Of a DNA stretch of 64,000 nucleotides, positions 8,474 through 19,465 are shown piece after piece. The translations under genes were made by a program, and so were the position numbers. Source of the DNA: Rhodanobacter thiooxydans (lineage in GTDB: Bacteria > Pseudomonadota > Gammaproteobacteria > Xanthomonadales > Rhodanobacteraceae); assembly GCF_021545845.1 (NCBI RefSeq), contig NZ_CP088923.1, forward strand, positions 1,984,001 through 2,048,000, in the 5' to 3' direction. Positions within the stretch are counted from its first letter, which is position 1; every line of letters starts with the position of its first letter. A model generated the notes under the pieces. It had not been told where the DNA came from. It worked only from the letters and a program-made list of their open reading frames with translations, and made no database searches.

Positions 8474-9712
8474 ATGAGCAAGCGACGTGTAGTAGTGACC
8501 GGCATGGGCATCATCTCGCCGGTCGGCAACGACATCGCCAGCGCCTGGGATCGTGTGCTCAAGGGCGTCAGCGGCATCGGCCCGGTCACCCACTTCGACA
8601 CTTCCGCTTATTCCACGCGCATCGCCGGCCAGGTCAGCGGCTTCGATCCGGCCGAGTGGATGCCGCTCAAGGACGTCAAGAAGATGGACCCGTTCATCCA
8701 CTACGGCGTGGCGGCGGGCACCCAGGCCCTGCGCGATTCCGGGCTGGAAGTGACCGAAGCGAACGCGCCGCGCATCGGCGTGGCGGTGGGCGCCGGCATC
8801 GGCGGCCTGTACACGATCGAGGCGACCACGCTGGAGCTGGCGGCGAAGGGTCCGCGCCGGGTCTCGCCGTTCTACGTGCCCAGCTCGATCATCAACATGG
8901 TCTCGGGCCAGCTGTCGATCATGTTCGGCCTGAAGGGCCCGAACATCGCCTGCGTCACCGCCTGCACCACCGGCGCGCACAACATCGGCCTGGCCGCGCG
9001 GATGATCCAGTACGGCGATGCCGACGCGATGATCGCCGGCGGCGCCGAGTTCGCCACCACCGGCACCGCGATGGCCGGCTTCTGCTCGGCCAAGGCGATG
9101 TCCACCCGCAACGACGAGCCGGCCAAGGCCAGCCGTCCGTGGGACAAGGATCGCGACGGTTTCGTGCTGTCCGACGGCGCCGGCGTGCTGATGCTGGAGG
9201 AGTACGAACACGCCAAGGCCCGCGGCGCGCGCATCTACGCCGAGCTGGTCGGCTTCGGCATGAGTGGCGACGCGTTCCACATGACCGCGCCGAGCGAGGG
9301 CGGCGAAGGCGCAGCGCGCTGCATCCAGACCGCACTGGACGACGCCGGCCTCAATCCGGCCGAGGTGCAGTACATCAACGCGCACGGTACCTCCACGCCG
9401 CTGGGCGACCTGGGCGAGGTGATGGCGGCGAAGAAGGTGTTCGGCGACCATGCGTACAAGCTGGCGATGAGCTCGACCAAGTCCACCACCGGCCACCTGC
9501 TCGGTGCGGCCGGCGGCGTCGAGGCGATCTTCAGCATCCTGGCGCTGCGCGACCAGGTGCTGCCGCCGACGATCAACCTGGACGAGCCGGGCGAGGGCTG
9601 CGACCTCGATTTCGTGGCGAATACCGCACGCGAGGCGAAGGTCGAGGTGGCGCTCTCCAACTCGTTTGGTTTCGGCGGCACCAACGGCACGCTGGCCTTC
9701 CGCCGCGTCTGA
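8474..9712 (+). CDS. fabF: Beta-ketoacyl-ACP synthase II
   Basis: Elongation condensing enzyme, 412 residues, normal for FabF. The thiolase-fold catalytic residues are Cys164 ([10 protein letters not shown]), His in [11 protein letters not shown] and His in [11 protein letters not shown]. The GFGG loop near the C-terminus ([10 protein letters not shown]) that gates the active site is intact. A 239-base gap separates it from acpP. pabB follows within 15 bases. Confidence 0.95.
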   Translation: MSKRRVVVTGMGIISPVGNDIASAWDRVLKGVSGIGPVTHFDTSAYSTRIAGQVSGFDPAEWMPLKDVKKMDPFIHYGVAAGTQALRDSGLEVTEANAPRIGVAVGAGIGGLYTIEATTLELAAKGPRRVSPFYVPSSIINMVSGQLSIMFGLKGPNIACVTACTTGAHNIGLAARMIQYGDADAMIAGGAEFATTGTAMAGFCSAKAMSTRNDEPAKASRPWDKDRDGFVLSDGAGVLMLEEYEHAKARGARIYAELVGFGMSGDAFHMTAPSEGGEGAARCIQTALDDAGLNPAEVQYINAHGTSTPLGDLGEVMAAKKVFGDHAYKLAMSSTKSTTGHLLGAAGGVEAIFSILALRDQVLPPTINLDEPGEGCDLDFVANTAREAKVEVALSNSFGFGGTNGTLAFRRV

Positions 9713-9726
9713 CTGATCGCTTGGGC

Positions 9727-11073
9727 GTGACCTGCCATCGCCGCACCCTGGACGGCCGGCGCGACTTGCTCGCGCCGGCCGCTTCGTTCCCCGCGCGCTA
9801 TCCCTGCCTGCTGGAAAGCGTGGTACACGGCACCGCGCAGTCGCGCTACGACATCCTGTTCGCATTCCCCCGCGAGCGGCTGAGCCTGCACGCCGCCGTC
9901 GGCCTGCGCGATGGCGACGGTAACTTGCGCGAAGGGCGTTTCCTCGATGCGCTGGATGCCGCCTGGCGGGCCGAACGGCGGCCGCCGGAGCACGATGGCC
10001 TGCCGTTCCACGGCGGCTGGGTGCTGCTGCTGACGTACGAACTGGCCGGCGAAATCGAGCCGACACTGGAACTGCTACCGCCATCGACGCTGCCGCTGGC
10101 GCTGGCCGTGCGCTGTCCCGCCGCGGCGATCGTCGACCACCTGCGCGACTGCACGATCCTGGTCGCCGAGGCCGGCTGCGAATATCTGCTCGATACGCTG
10201 GAAGCCGATCTCGCGGCCGTACCGGCGATGCCGCCGCTGCCGGCGCCGGTTGCCTGGGAAGAGGATGCGCCGCGACGGTTCCTCGACGGCGTGGCGCGCA
10301 TCCACGAGCACCTGCATGCCGGCGACATCTTCCAGGTGAATCTGTCGCGCGCCTGGCGCGCGCGCTATGCGCAGCCGCCCGTGCCGGCGTCGCTGTACGC
10401 GATGCTGCGCCAGGCCAACCCGGCGCCGTTCGCCGGCCTGCTGCAGCAGCAGGGCTGGGCGGTGGTCAGCTCTTCGCCGGAGCGGCTGGTCGAGGTGCGC
10501 GGCGGCGTGGCGCAGACCCGGCCGATCGCCGGTACGCGCCCGCGGCTGCCCGGCGACGACGAGCCGGCGCGCATCCGTGAGCTGAGCGCGCACCCGAAGG
10601 AGCGTGCCGAGCACGTGATGCTGATCGACCTGGAACGCAACGACCTCGGCCGCGTCTGCGTGCCGGGCACGGTCGAGGTCGACGAGCTGATGACGGTGGA
10701 GAGTTACGCCCACGTTCACCACATCGTCTCCAATGTACGCGGACGCCTGCGCGCCGAGGTGACGCCCGGCGAGGTGATCGCCGCCACGTTTCCCGGCGGC
10801 ACCATCACCGGCTGTCCCAAGGTGCGCTGCATGGAAATCATCGCTGCGCTGGAAGACGCGCCGCGCGGCGCCTACACCGGTGCGCTGGGCTATCTCGATC
10901 GCAACGGCGAGCTCGACTTGAACATCCTGATCCGCACCCTGACCCTGGCCGGCGACGAAGTCAGCCTGCGCGCGGGCGCCGGCATCGTGGCCGACTCGGT
11001 CGCCGCCAGCGAACTGGACGAGACCCGCGCCAAGGCGCGCGGCCTGCTGCGTGCGCTGGGAGTGCCGGACTGA
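9727..11073 (+). CDS. pabB: Aminodeoxychorismate synthase component I (PabB-like)
   Basis: Chorismate-binding enzyme of the PabB/TrpE family, about 448 residues. With a glutamine amidotransferase it should make 4-amino-4-deoxychorismate for folate synthesis. The fold motifs are clear: DIFQVNLSRAW, SSSPERLVEVRGG, LIDLERNDLGR, GGTITGCPKVRCMEII and AGAGIVADS. The active-site motif reads PIAGTRP, whereas PabB of Escherichia coli has PIKGT with a lysine nucleophile; the alanine form is typical of anthranilate synthase. The adjacent pabC supports a PabB role. The start is a GTG at 9727 or a TTG at 9721; no ATG suits. The stop overlaps the pabC start by one base. Confidence 0.85.
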   Translation: MTCHRRTLDGRRDLLAPAASFPARYPCLLESVVHGTAQSRYDILFAFPRERLSLHAAVGLRDGDGNLREGRFLDALDAAWRAERRPPEHDGLPFHGGWVLLLTYELAGEIEPTLELLPPSTLPLALAVRCPAAAIVDHLRDCTILVAEAGCEYLLDTLEADLAAVPAMPPLPAPVAWEEDAPRRFLDGVARIHEHLHAGDIFQVNLSRAWRARYAQPPVPASLYAMLRQANPAPFAGLLQQQGWAVVSSSPERLVEVRGGVAQTRPIAGTRPRLPGDDEPARIRELSAHPKERAEHVMLIDLERNDLGRVCVPGTVEVDELMTVESYAHVHHIVSNVRGRLRAEVTPGEVIAATFPGGTITGCPKVRCMEIIAALEDAPRGAYTGALGYLDRNGELDLNILIRTLTLAGDEVSLRAGAGIVADSVAASELDETRAKARGLLRALGVPD

Positions 11074-11900
11074 TGACGGCGCGCATGCTGGTCGACGGCG
11101 TGGCATCGACACAGGTGTCGGCGCTGGATCGCGGCCTGGCCTATGGCGACGGCCTGTTCGAGAGCATCCGTTTCGTCGGCGCGAATGCGCCGCTGTGGTC
11201 GCGGCACATGCAGCGGCTGGCCGAAGGCTGCGAGCGACTGTATATCCCGGCGCCCGATCCGGCGCAGCTATGGCGCGAGGCGCTGGAGGTCAGCCGCGGC
11301 ATGGCGGCATCGGTGCTGCGCATCACGATTACCCGCGGTGCCGGCGAGCGTGGCTACGGTCTGCCGGCGGCACCGCGACCGACCCGGGTGGTGGCTGCCT
11401 TCACGCCGCCGCCGGTCGCCGCCGAGGCTTATGTGCAAGGCGTGCGCATGCGCGTGTGCGACATCCGCCTGGCGCAGCAGCCGCTGCTGGCCGGCCTCAA
11501 GCACCTCAACCGGCTGGAGCAGGTGCTGGCGCGCGCCGAGTGGGACGACCCGGCAATTGCCGAGGGCGTGCTGCTCGATAGCCACGGGCGGGTGATTTCG
11601 GCGACCATGGCCAATCTGTTCGCGGTGATCGACGGCGAGTTGCTGACGCCGGTGCTGGATCGCTGCGGCGTGGCCGGGGTGGCCCGCGCCGAAGTGCTGG
11701 CGGCGTGCCCGCAGGTGCGGGTCGGCGAGCTGACGCTGGCAGCCTTGCGCGGCGCCGGCGAGGTGTTCCTGAGTTCGAGCGTGCGCGGCATCCTGCCGGT
11801 GCGTTCGCTGGATGATGGCAGCTATGCGCCGGGTGCAACGACGCGCCGCTTGCAGCAGCATTGGCGTGATCTGGGATTTTCGATGGAGCAGGGCGGATGA
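11073..11900 (+). CDS. pabC: Aminodeoxychorismate lyase
   Basis: Pyridoxal-phosphate enzyme of aminotransferase fold class IV that releases pyruvate from 4-amino-4-deoxychorismate to give p-aminobenzoate. 275 residues. The N-terminal DRGLAYGDGLFESIR, the lysine in GLKHLNRLEQVLA and the C-terminal EVFLSSSVRGILPV are family hallmarks. Translation is coupled to pabB (TGATG) and to mltG (ATGA). Pairing with pabB and mltG in this order is common in gammaproteobacteria. Confidence 0.92.
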   Translation: MTARMLVDGVASTQVSALDRGLAYGDGLFESIRFVGANAPLWSRHMQRLAEGCERLYIPAPDPAQLWREALEVSRGMAASVLRITITRGAGERGYGLPAAPRPTRVVAAFTPPPVAAEAYVQGVRMRVCDIRLAQQPLLAGLKHLNRLEQVLARAEWDDPAIAEGVLLDSHGRVISATMANLFAVIDGELLTPVLDRCGVAGVARAEVLAACPQVRVGELTLAALRGAGEVFLSSSVRGILPVRSLDDGSYAPGATTRRLQQHWRDLGFSMEQGG

Positions 11901-12934
11901 GCGACAAACCGGTGCGCAGGCGCGCATGGCCACGGCAACTGTTGCTGATCGCGCTGCTGCTGGCGGCCGGCGCGCTGGTCTATGGCTGGGTCGACTACGC
12001 CCGCTTCGGTTCCGCGCCGCTGAATGTGGCGGCGCAGGGCGACAGCATCGACATCGGCCGCGGCAGCAGCTTCAAGGGCATCGTGGGCGAATTGCGCCAG
12101 CGCGGATTCAGCACGGCCAACCCGTGGTACTGGCGGCTGCTGGCCGAGCAGATGCACGTGGCCGGCAAGCTGCATGCCGGCGAGTACGCGCTCGAGCCCG
12201 GCGTTACGCCACGCCAGCTGCTGGCGAACATGGCCGCTGGCCGGGTGCTGCAGCGCAATTTCACCATCGTCGACGGCTGGACCTTCGGCGAGTTGCGCCA
12301 GGCGCTGGCCCGGGCCGAGAAGCTGAACCACGACAGCGCCGCGCTGGACGATGCGGCGATCATGCAGAGGATCGGCGCCGGCGGCGAAGCGCCGGAAGGC
12401 CGCTTCCTGCCCGAGACCTACGCCTACGTGAAGGGCGACAGCGACCTGGACATCCTCCGCCGTGCGCATACGGCGATGGTGAAGACGCTCGACGAACTGT
12501 GGGCGGCGCGTGCGCCGGACCTGCCGCTGACCACGCCGTACGAGGCGCTGATCCTGGCCTCGATCGTGGAGAAGGAAACCGGCATTCCGGTGGAGCGCGC
12601 GCAGATCGCCGGCGTGTTCGTGCGACGGCTCGAAAACCACATGCTGCTGCAGACCGACCCCAGCGTGATCTACGGCATGGGCGTGAACTACGCCGGCAAC
12701 ATCCGCAAGAGCGACCTCGCCGCCGATACGCCGTACAACACCTATACGCGTGCCGGCCTGCCGCCGACGCCGATCGCGCTGCCGGGCAAGCCGGCGCTGG
12801 TGGCGGCGCTGCATCCGGCCGACGGCGACACGCTGTATTTCGTGGCCAGCGGCGACGGCGGGCACGTGTTCTCGCGCACGCTGGAGGAACACAATCGCAA
12901 CGTCGACTGCTATCAGCGGAAGCGCTGCCGATGA
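11897..12934 (+). CDS. mltG: Endolytic murein transglycosylase MltG
   Basis: Cleaves nascent peptidoglycan strands inside the chain and so sets glycan length. 345 residues: a basic N-terminus, one membrane helix at about residues 13-32, then a periplasmic YceG domain. The catalytic glutamate is Glu225 in ILASIVEKETG, and the family block NHMLLQTDPSVIYGMG follows. The overlap with pabC and tmk (ATGA both sides) matches the pabC-mltG-tmk-holB order of Escherichia coli. Confidence 0.93.
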   Translation: MSDKPVRRRAWPRQLLLIALLLAAGALVYGWVDYARFGSAPLNVAAQGDSIDIGRGSSFKGIVGELRQRGFSTANPWYWRLLAEQMHVAGKLHAGEYALEPGVTPRQLLANMAAGRVLQRNFTIVDGWTFGELRQALARAEKLNHDSAALDDAAIMQRIGAGGEAPEGRFLPETYAYVKGDSDLDILRRAHTAMVKTLDELWAARAPDLPLTTPYEALILASIVEKETGIPVERAQIAGVFVRRLENHMLLQTDPSVIYGMGVNYAGNIRKSDLAADTPYNTYTRAGLPPTPIALPGKPALVAALHPADGDTLYFVASGDGGHVFSRTLEEHNRNVDCYQRKRCR

Positions 12935-13572
12935 CCAGCCCGCGCGGAAGATTCATCAGCCTCGAAGGCGGCGAGGGCGCCGGCAAGAGCACCTTGCTGG
13001 CCGGCCTGCGCGAGTACATCGAACGGCGCGGCATTGCGCTGGTGCAGGCGCGCGAACCCGGCGGCACCGCGGTGGGCGAGGCGGTACGTGCGATCGTACT
13101 TGATCCGGCCCAGCGAGGGCTGGCCGCCGAGACCGAACTGCTGCTGATGTTCGCCTCGCGCGCACAGCTGGTGCGCGAAGTGATCGAACCGGCCTTGGCG
13201 GCCGGACAATGGGTGCTGTGCGACCGCTACACCGACGCCAGCTACGCCTACCAGGGTGGCGGCCGCGGCCAGCCGGCGGAGCGCATCGCGGAACTGGAGC
13301 GCTGGGCCTGCGCCGGCGTGAAACCCGACCTGACCCTGCTGCTCGACCTGCCGGTGGCGACCGGCCGCGCCCGCGTCGCCGGTCGCGGCCACGCCGACCG
13401 CATCGAGACCGAGGCGGATGCCTTCTTCGAACGTGTGCGCGCGACTTATCGCGAACGCGCCGCGGCCGAACCGGAGCGTTTTCGGGTGATCGACGCCAGC
13501 CAGTCGCCCGCGGCCGTCCTGCAGGCCGCGACGCAGGCGCTGGCGGCATTGCTTGGAGAATCGCAGGCATGA
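12931..13572 (+). CDS. tmk: Thymidylate kinase
   Basis: Phosphorylates dTMP to dTDP, 213 residues. The P-loop GEGAGKST is at residues 14-21, the DR(Y) motif is in LCDRYTDASYAYQGGGRG, and REPGGT precedes it. The ATG overlaps the mltG stop, and the stop overlaps the holB start. No oddities. Confidence 0.95.
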   Translation: MTSPRGRFISLEGGEGAGKSTLLAGLREYIERRGIALVQAREPGGTAVGEAVRAIVLDPAQRGLAAETELLLMFASRAQLVREVIEPALAAGQWVLCDRYTDASYAYQGGGRGQPAERIAELERWACAGVKPDLTLLLDLPVATGRARVAGRGHADRIETEADAFFERVRATYRERAAAEPERFRVIDASQSPAAVLQAATQALAALLGESQA

Positions 13573-14504
13573 ACGGACTGCCCTGGCATGCCGAACACTG
13601 GGCGCGCCTGCAGGCGCGCCGCCAGCGCGACGCGCTGCCGCACGCCCTGCTGCTGTGCGGCGCCGCCGGCCTGGGCAAGCGCGCGTTCGCGCAGCGCTTC
13701 GTGCAGGGCCTGCTGTGTGCCGAGCCGGTGGACGGCGACGCCTGCGGGCATTGCCGCAGCTGCCTGCTGCTTGCCGCCGGTTCGCATCCGGACGTGGTCA
13801 CGCTGAGCTTCGGTTTGCGCAAGGACGGCGTCCAGCGCAGCGAAATCGTGGTCGACCAGATCCGCGAACTGTCGGCACGGCTGGCCATGAGCAGCCAGTT
13901 CGGCGGCTGGCAGGTGGCGCTCATCGACCCGGCCGACGCGATGAACGCCGCGGCTGCCAATGCGCTGCTGAAGACGCTGGAGGAACCGGCCGCGCAGACC
14001 ATGCTGATCCTGCTGGCCGATGCGCCGTGGCGGCTGCCGCAGACCATCCGCAGCCGCTGCCAGCGGATCGAATTCCAGCTGCCCGCCAGCGCCGACGCGC
14101 TGACCTGGCTGCAGGCCGAAGGTGTGCGCGATGCTCCGAACGCACTCGTCGCTGCCGGCGGCAATCCCGGCTTGGCCAGGATCTGGGCCGCGGAGGGTGC
14201 GCTGGAGCGCCGGCAGGAAGTGCGCAAGGACCTGGCCGCGCTGGCGGCCGGCCGCGGCCAGCCGACCGAGGTGGTCAAGCGCTGGCTGGACAGCGAGCCG
14301 GCGCAGCGGCTGTGGTTTGCCGCGCAGGCCAGTGCCGACGAGACCAAGGCGCGCTCGGCACAACGCGCGGGGCCGCTGGCCAGCACGCTGGACGTCGAGG
14401 CACTGGGCCACTGGTACGACGCGGCCAATCGCACCCGCGAGGGCTTGCGCGGCCCGCTGCGTGCCGACCTGCTGCTGCTGGAACTGCTGGCGCAGTGGCG
14501 ATGA
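13569..14504 (+). CDS. holB: DNA polymerase III subunit delta prime
   Basis: Clamp-loader subunit, 311 residues. The N-terminal AAA+ module has a degenerate P-loop (GAAGLGKRAFAQ), four cysteines of the zinc module in the segment CAEPVDGDACGHCRSC, and the SRC motif region IRSRCQRIEF. The LLKTLEEPA segment is highly conserved in delta prime and in gamma/tau. Start and stop overlap tmk and the PIG-L gene by 4 bases, so the replication genes are translationally coupled to cell-wall and cofactor genes. Confidence 0.9.
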   Translation: MNGLPWHAEHWARLQARRQRDALPHALLLCGAAGLGKRAFAQRFVQGLLCAEPVDGDACGHCRSCLLLAAGSHPDVVTLSFGLRKDGVQRSEIVVDQIRELSARLAMSSQFGGWQVALIDPADAMNAAAANALLKTLEEPAAQTMLILLADAPWRLPQTIRSRCQRIEFQLPASADALTWLQAEGVRDAPNALVAAGGNPGLARIWAAEGALERRQEVRKDLAALAAGRGQPTEVVKRWLDSEPAQRLWFAAQASADETKARSAQRAGPLASTLDVEALGHWYDAANRTREGLRGPLRADLLLLELLAQWR

Positions 14505-15493
14505 GCGGCAGCGGCGCCCGCTCGTCGCCGGCGCTGGCGCCAGCGAGCGGGGTACCGGTATTTTCGGCGCAGACCCGCCTGCTGGTGGTGGCGCCGCACC
14601 CGGATGACGAGACCATCGCGACCGGGTTGCTGATCCAGCAAGTGCGTGCGGCCGGCGGCGAGGTGCGGATCGTGCTGCTGACCGAAGGCGACAACAACCC
14701 CTGGCCGCAACGCTGGCTGGAGCGGCGCGTGCGCATCCGCGCCGCCGACCGCCAGCGCTGGGGGCGCCGCCGCCATATGGAGGTATTGCAGGCACTGGCC
14801 TGCCTGGGCGTGCCGGCGCCGGCGCTGCAATCGCTGGGCTGGGCGGATCTTGGTCTCACCGATACGTTGCTGCAGTCGCCCGGTCTGTCGGTGTCGGCGC
14901 TGGCGGCGGCGATCAGCCAGTTCGGCCCCAGCCTGGTGGTGGCGCCGGCACTGGCCGACCGTCACCCCGATCACGCCGCGGCGCATGTGCTGGTGCGCCT
15001 GGCGCTGGCGGAACAGGCCGAGCCGCCGCTGTTGCTGAACTATCTCGTGCATGGTCGCGGCGGTGACGGCGAAGGCTTCGAGGTGCACGGCACGGCGCCG
15101 CAGTTGGCATGCAAGCGCGTCGCACTGGCCGAGCATCGCAGCCAGATGGCGTTGAGCGGTAAACGCATGCTGCGCCTGGCTGGCCGCCCCGAGCGCCAGG
15201 CCGGGCTGTCGACGCCGCTGGGCGCGTTGCCATGGCGACCACCGTTCTGGCTGCGGCCATGGCTGCGACTCAGCGTGGTGGACCAGGCGGGAGCGCGCAG
15301 CTGGCGTTGGCGTGAGGCGCCACTGTGGCGCGACCGGGCCGGCGGCTTCCATCTTTCGACGCCAGCGGCGGCGAAGGGTCTGCCGTGTTTCGTGCGCCTG
15401 GCATTGACCTTGCGCTCGCCCTGGATCTTCGACCACTGGGGCTGGTGCGAGCTGTCTGCCGGCGCCGGTTCGGCGCCCACGCCGGCGGCTTGA
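14501..15493 (+). CDS. PIG-L family deacetylase
   Basis: 330-residue protein with an N-terminal PIG-L/LmbE fold, the zinc-dependent N-acetylglucosamine deacetylase family. The first metal motif is APHPDDETIA (about residues 30-39), and the second histidine motif is DRHPDHAAAH (about 150-160). The last 100 residues are tryptophan- and arginine-rich and not assigned. No signal peptide is visible. It overlaps holB by ATGA and sits between holB and pilZ, which are normally adjacent in this order, so it may be a lineage-specific insertion. A sugar deacetylase acting on an envelope polysaccharide precursor is possible but not shown. Confidence 0.8.
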   Translation: MSGSGARSSPALAPASGVPVFSAQTRLLVVAPHPDDETIATGLLIQQVRAAGGEVRIVLLTEGDNNPWPQRWLERRVRIRAADRQRWGRRRHMEVLQALACLGVPAPALQSLGWADLGLTDTLLQSPGLSVSALAAAISQFGPSLVVAPALADRHPDHAAAHVLVRLALAEQAEPPLLLNYLVHGRGGDGEGFEVHGTAPQLACKRVALAEHRSQMALSGKRMLRLAGRPERQAGLSTPLGALPWRPPFWLRPWLRLSVVDQAGARSWRWREAPLWRDRAGGFHLSTPAAAKGLPCFVRLALTLRSPWIFDHWGWCELSAGAGSAPTPAA

Positions 15494-15734
15494 CCGCTCC
15501 GGCATCGGCCGCAGCGGGCCCGACCAGCGCTTCGTGCGCGGCCTCCATGGCGCTGGACGCTGCGTAATATTTCGCGACCGGAAACCGACATGACCGGCAT
15601 CGTCGCGGACCCGACCGGCGAGTGCCGACCGCTGCGGCCATGGATGCGCGCAGGTGCGAGCTATGCGGAGGCATCGCGCAGGCTCTAAGATCGGCAATCG
15701 ACCGGGGCGTTCGAACGTCCGGCAGGAGCCTCCC

Positions 15735-16088
15735 ATGAAAGTCGTCGCAGCCCGCCAGGGCATCATCTCGCTGAAAATCAAGGATGCGGCCTCGCTGTAC
15801 AACGCTTACATGCCGTTCCTCAAGCATGGCGGCCTGTTCGCGGCGACGGCGCAGTCGTATTCGCTGGGCGACGAGGTCGTGCTGCTGGTGACCCTGGCCG
15901 AGGAAACCGAGCGCCTGTCGGTGGTCGGCAAAGTGGTGTGGATCAGCCCGGTCGGCGCGCAGGGCAACCGCACCGCCGGCATCGGCATCCACTTCAACGA
16001 ATCGGGCGATGCCGAGGCTGCCCGCAGCCGGATCGAGAACATCCTTGCCGGTACGCTCAACTCCGAGCGCCCCACCCACACCATGTGA
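15735..16088 (+). CDS. pilZ: PilZ domain protein, type IV pilus biogenesis
   Basis: 117 residues, almost entirely a PilZ domain. The start is MKVVAARQGI, with GGCAGGAGCC as ribosome binding site. The family core LGDEVVLLVTLAEETERLSVVGKV is present, then GIGIHFN. The N-terminal RxxxR motif needed for cyclic di-GMP binding is not evident, as in the canonical PilZ of Xanthomonas and Pseudomonas, which does not bind the nucleotide but is required for pilus assembly (family knowledge). Position after holB is conserved in the order. A 241-base gap precedes it in which no gene was found. Confidence 0.88.
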   Translation: MKVVAARQGIISLKIKDAASLYNAYMPFLKHGGLFAATAQSYSLGDEVVLLVTLAEETERLSVVGKVVWISPVGAQGNRTAGIGIHFNESGDAEAARSRIENILAGTLNSERPTHTM

Positions 16089-16153
16089 TGCCGTCGTCAC
16101 TCCATTTGTGTAGGCAGTCGGGTGTTAATGCGTATCACATCGGTCGTCAAGGC

Positions 16154-16181
16154 TTGTTGTGCCCATGCGCACTGATACAAT
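16154..16181 (+). promoter_or_regulatory. Promoter of nuo operon
   Basis: TTGTTG (16154-16159), a 16-base spacer and TACAAT (16176-16181). It would give a leader of about 180 bases before nuoA. No other coding or RNA gene was found in 16089-16365. Confidence 0.5.
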
Positions 16182-16365
16182 GGCGAGATTCGCGGATCCA
16201 TTTCGCGAGACATCGGATGCCTGCGCGCGGCGGCAGAGCCCGCAGGCATGGCTGGAAAGCCCATGGCTGTCTTGGCCTGCCGAATCGAAGTCGCCTGACC
16301 GTGCGTTGCTGGATGCAAATCCCCGCGGTCGCTGATGCGCCGCTGGCGCGGAGGTAAGTTGCATC

Positions 16366-16712
16366 GTGCTTGCCGAATACTGGCCTGTCCTGTTGTTCAT
16401 CGGCGTTGCCGTCGGCCTTGGCGTGGCATTGCTGGTCATCGGCCTGCTGGCCGGTCCACGCCGCCCCGAGGCGGAAAAGCTTGCGCCTTACGAGTGCGGC
16501 TTCGAGGCATTCGAAGACGCCCGCATGCGCTTCGACGTGCGCTATTACCTGCTCGCCATCCTGTTCATCATCTTCGACCTGGAAATTGCCTTCCTGTTTC
16601 CGTGGGCGGTGGTGTTCAAGCAGATCGGCCTCGTCGCGTTGATCGAAATGGGCCTGTTCCTGCTGCTGCTGGTCGTCGGTTTCGCCTACGTGTGGAAGAA
16701 GGGAGCGCTCGA

Positions 16713-16722
<10 letters not shown>
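16366..16722 (+). CDS. nuoA: NADH-quinone oxidoreductase subunit A
   Basis: Membrane subunit of complex I, 118 residues, three membrane helices. The conserved block [20 protein letters not shown], with the cysteine close to the quinone cavity, is intact. The start is GTG, with GGAGGT 11 bases upstream. First gene of the fourteen-gene nuo operon; it overlaps nuoB by 10 bases. Confidence 0.95.
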
Positions 16723-17270
<548 letters not shown>

Positions 17271-17296
17271 GCGGCACATCCCTGAAGGCGCAGTCC

Positions 17297-18025
17297 ATGA
17301 CCGACACCCCAAAGACTTCGCTGGCTGGGCAGCTCACCGCGCGTTTCGGCGACACGCTGGCCATCAGCACCGTGCGCAACGAGACTGTCGCCGAGCTGGC
17401 CGCTGACGACCTAATTGCGGTAGCCACCGCGCTGCGCGACGAGCCGGCGTTCCGCTTCAGCGAACTGATCGACCTGTGTGGCATCGACTACCTCGGCTAC
17501 GGCCAGACCGAGTGGGACACCAGGACCGTCTCCAGCACCGGTTTTTCGCGTGGCGTGAAAGGTCAGGCGCAGGGGCGTTTCGACTGGGCCGGCCGCCCGC
17601 GCGGTGAGCGTCAGCCGCGCCGCTTCGCGGCGGTAATCCAGCTGCTGTCGATCGAGCACAACCGCCGGCTGCGCCTGCGCGTGTTCTGCGAGGACGACAG
17701 CCTGCCGCTGGTGCCGTCGCTGACCGCGGTGTGGCCGGGCGTGAACTGGTTCGAGCGCGAGGTGTTCGACCTGTACGGCATCATCTTCGACGGCCATCCC
17801 GACCTGCGCCGTATCCTCACCGACTACGGTTTCGTCGGCCATCCGTTCCGCAAGGACTTCCCGCTGATCGGCAACGTCGAGGTGCGCTACGACCCCGAGC
17901 AGAAGCGGGTGATCTACGAGCCGGTGTCGATCGAGCCGCGCGTGCTGGTGCCGCGCACCATCCGCGACGATGCCGACCTGATGCAGGCCAAGGCCGAAGC
18001 CGCCGACCACTGGCGGGAGAACTGA
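17297..18025 (+). CDS. nuoC: NADH-quinone oxidoreductase subunit C
   Basis: Peripheral-arm subunit, 242 residues, separate from NuoD (not fused as in Escherichia coli). The family signature is ERE(V/A)FDLYGI, here [24 protein letters not shown], followed by [10 protein letters not shown]. It lies 26 bases after nuoB and 2 bases before nuoD. Confidence 0.94.
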   Translation: MTDTPKTSLAGQLTARFGDTLAISTVRNETVAELAADDLIAVATALRDEPAFRFSELIDLCGIDYLGYGQTEWDTRTVSSTGFSRGVKGQAQGRFDWAGRPRGERQPRRFAAVIQLLSIEHNRRLRLRVFCEDDSLPLVPSLTAVWPGVNWFEREVFDLYGIIFDGHPDLRRILTDYGFVGHPFRKDFPLIGNVEVRYDPEQKRVIYEPVSIEPRVLVPRTIRDDADLMQAKAEAADHWREN

Positions 18026-18027
18026 GC

Positions 18028-19281
<1,254 letters not shown>

Positions 19282-19284
19282 ACA

Positions 19285-19455
19285 CGGGATTCGGGATACG
19301 GGAATCGGGATTCGATAGAGCAGCGTGCGGCGGCCCGGTGCTTCGAGCTTCGAATTCCATCATTCGTTACAGCCGCCAGACTCACACCGAATCGAGGTTC
19401 GCGAACGGCGGGACGGTTTCTTTACGAATCCCGAATCCCGTAACCCGAATCCCGG
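19285..19455. repeat. Inverted GGGATTCG/CGAATCCC array between nuoD and nuoE
   Basis: The left arm (19285-19314) is tandem CGGGATTC-type units, and the right arm (19425-19455) is the inverse CGAATCCC units, about 110 bases apart. In RNA the arms would pair to a long hairpin within the nuo message. The same element occurs at 46039-46159 and 62465-62630. Confidence 0.8.
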
Positions 19456-19465
19456 AGTTCAACGC

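Noticed and set aside
8323..9726. In-frame upstream extension of pabB through fabF
   Set aside because: The frame lies in another phase over fabF, whose catalytic residues are clear; the PabB family begins only after 9721.
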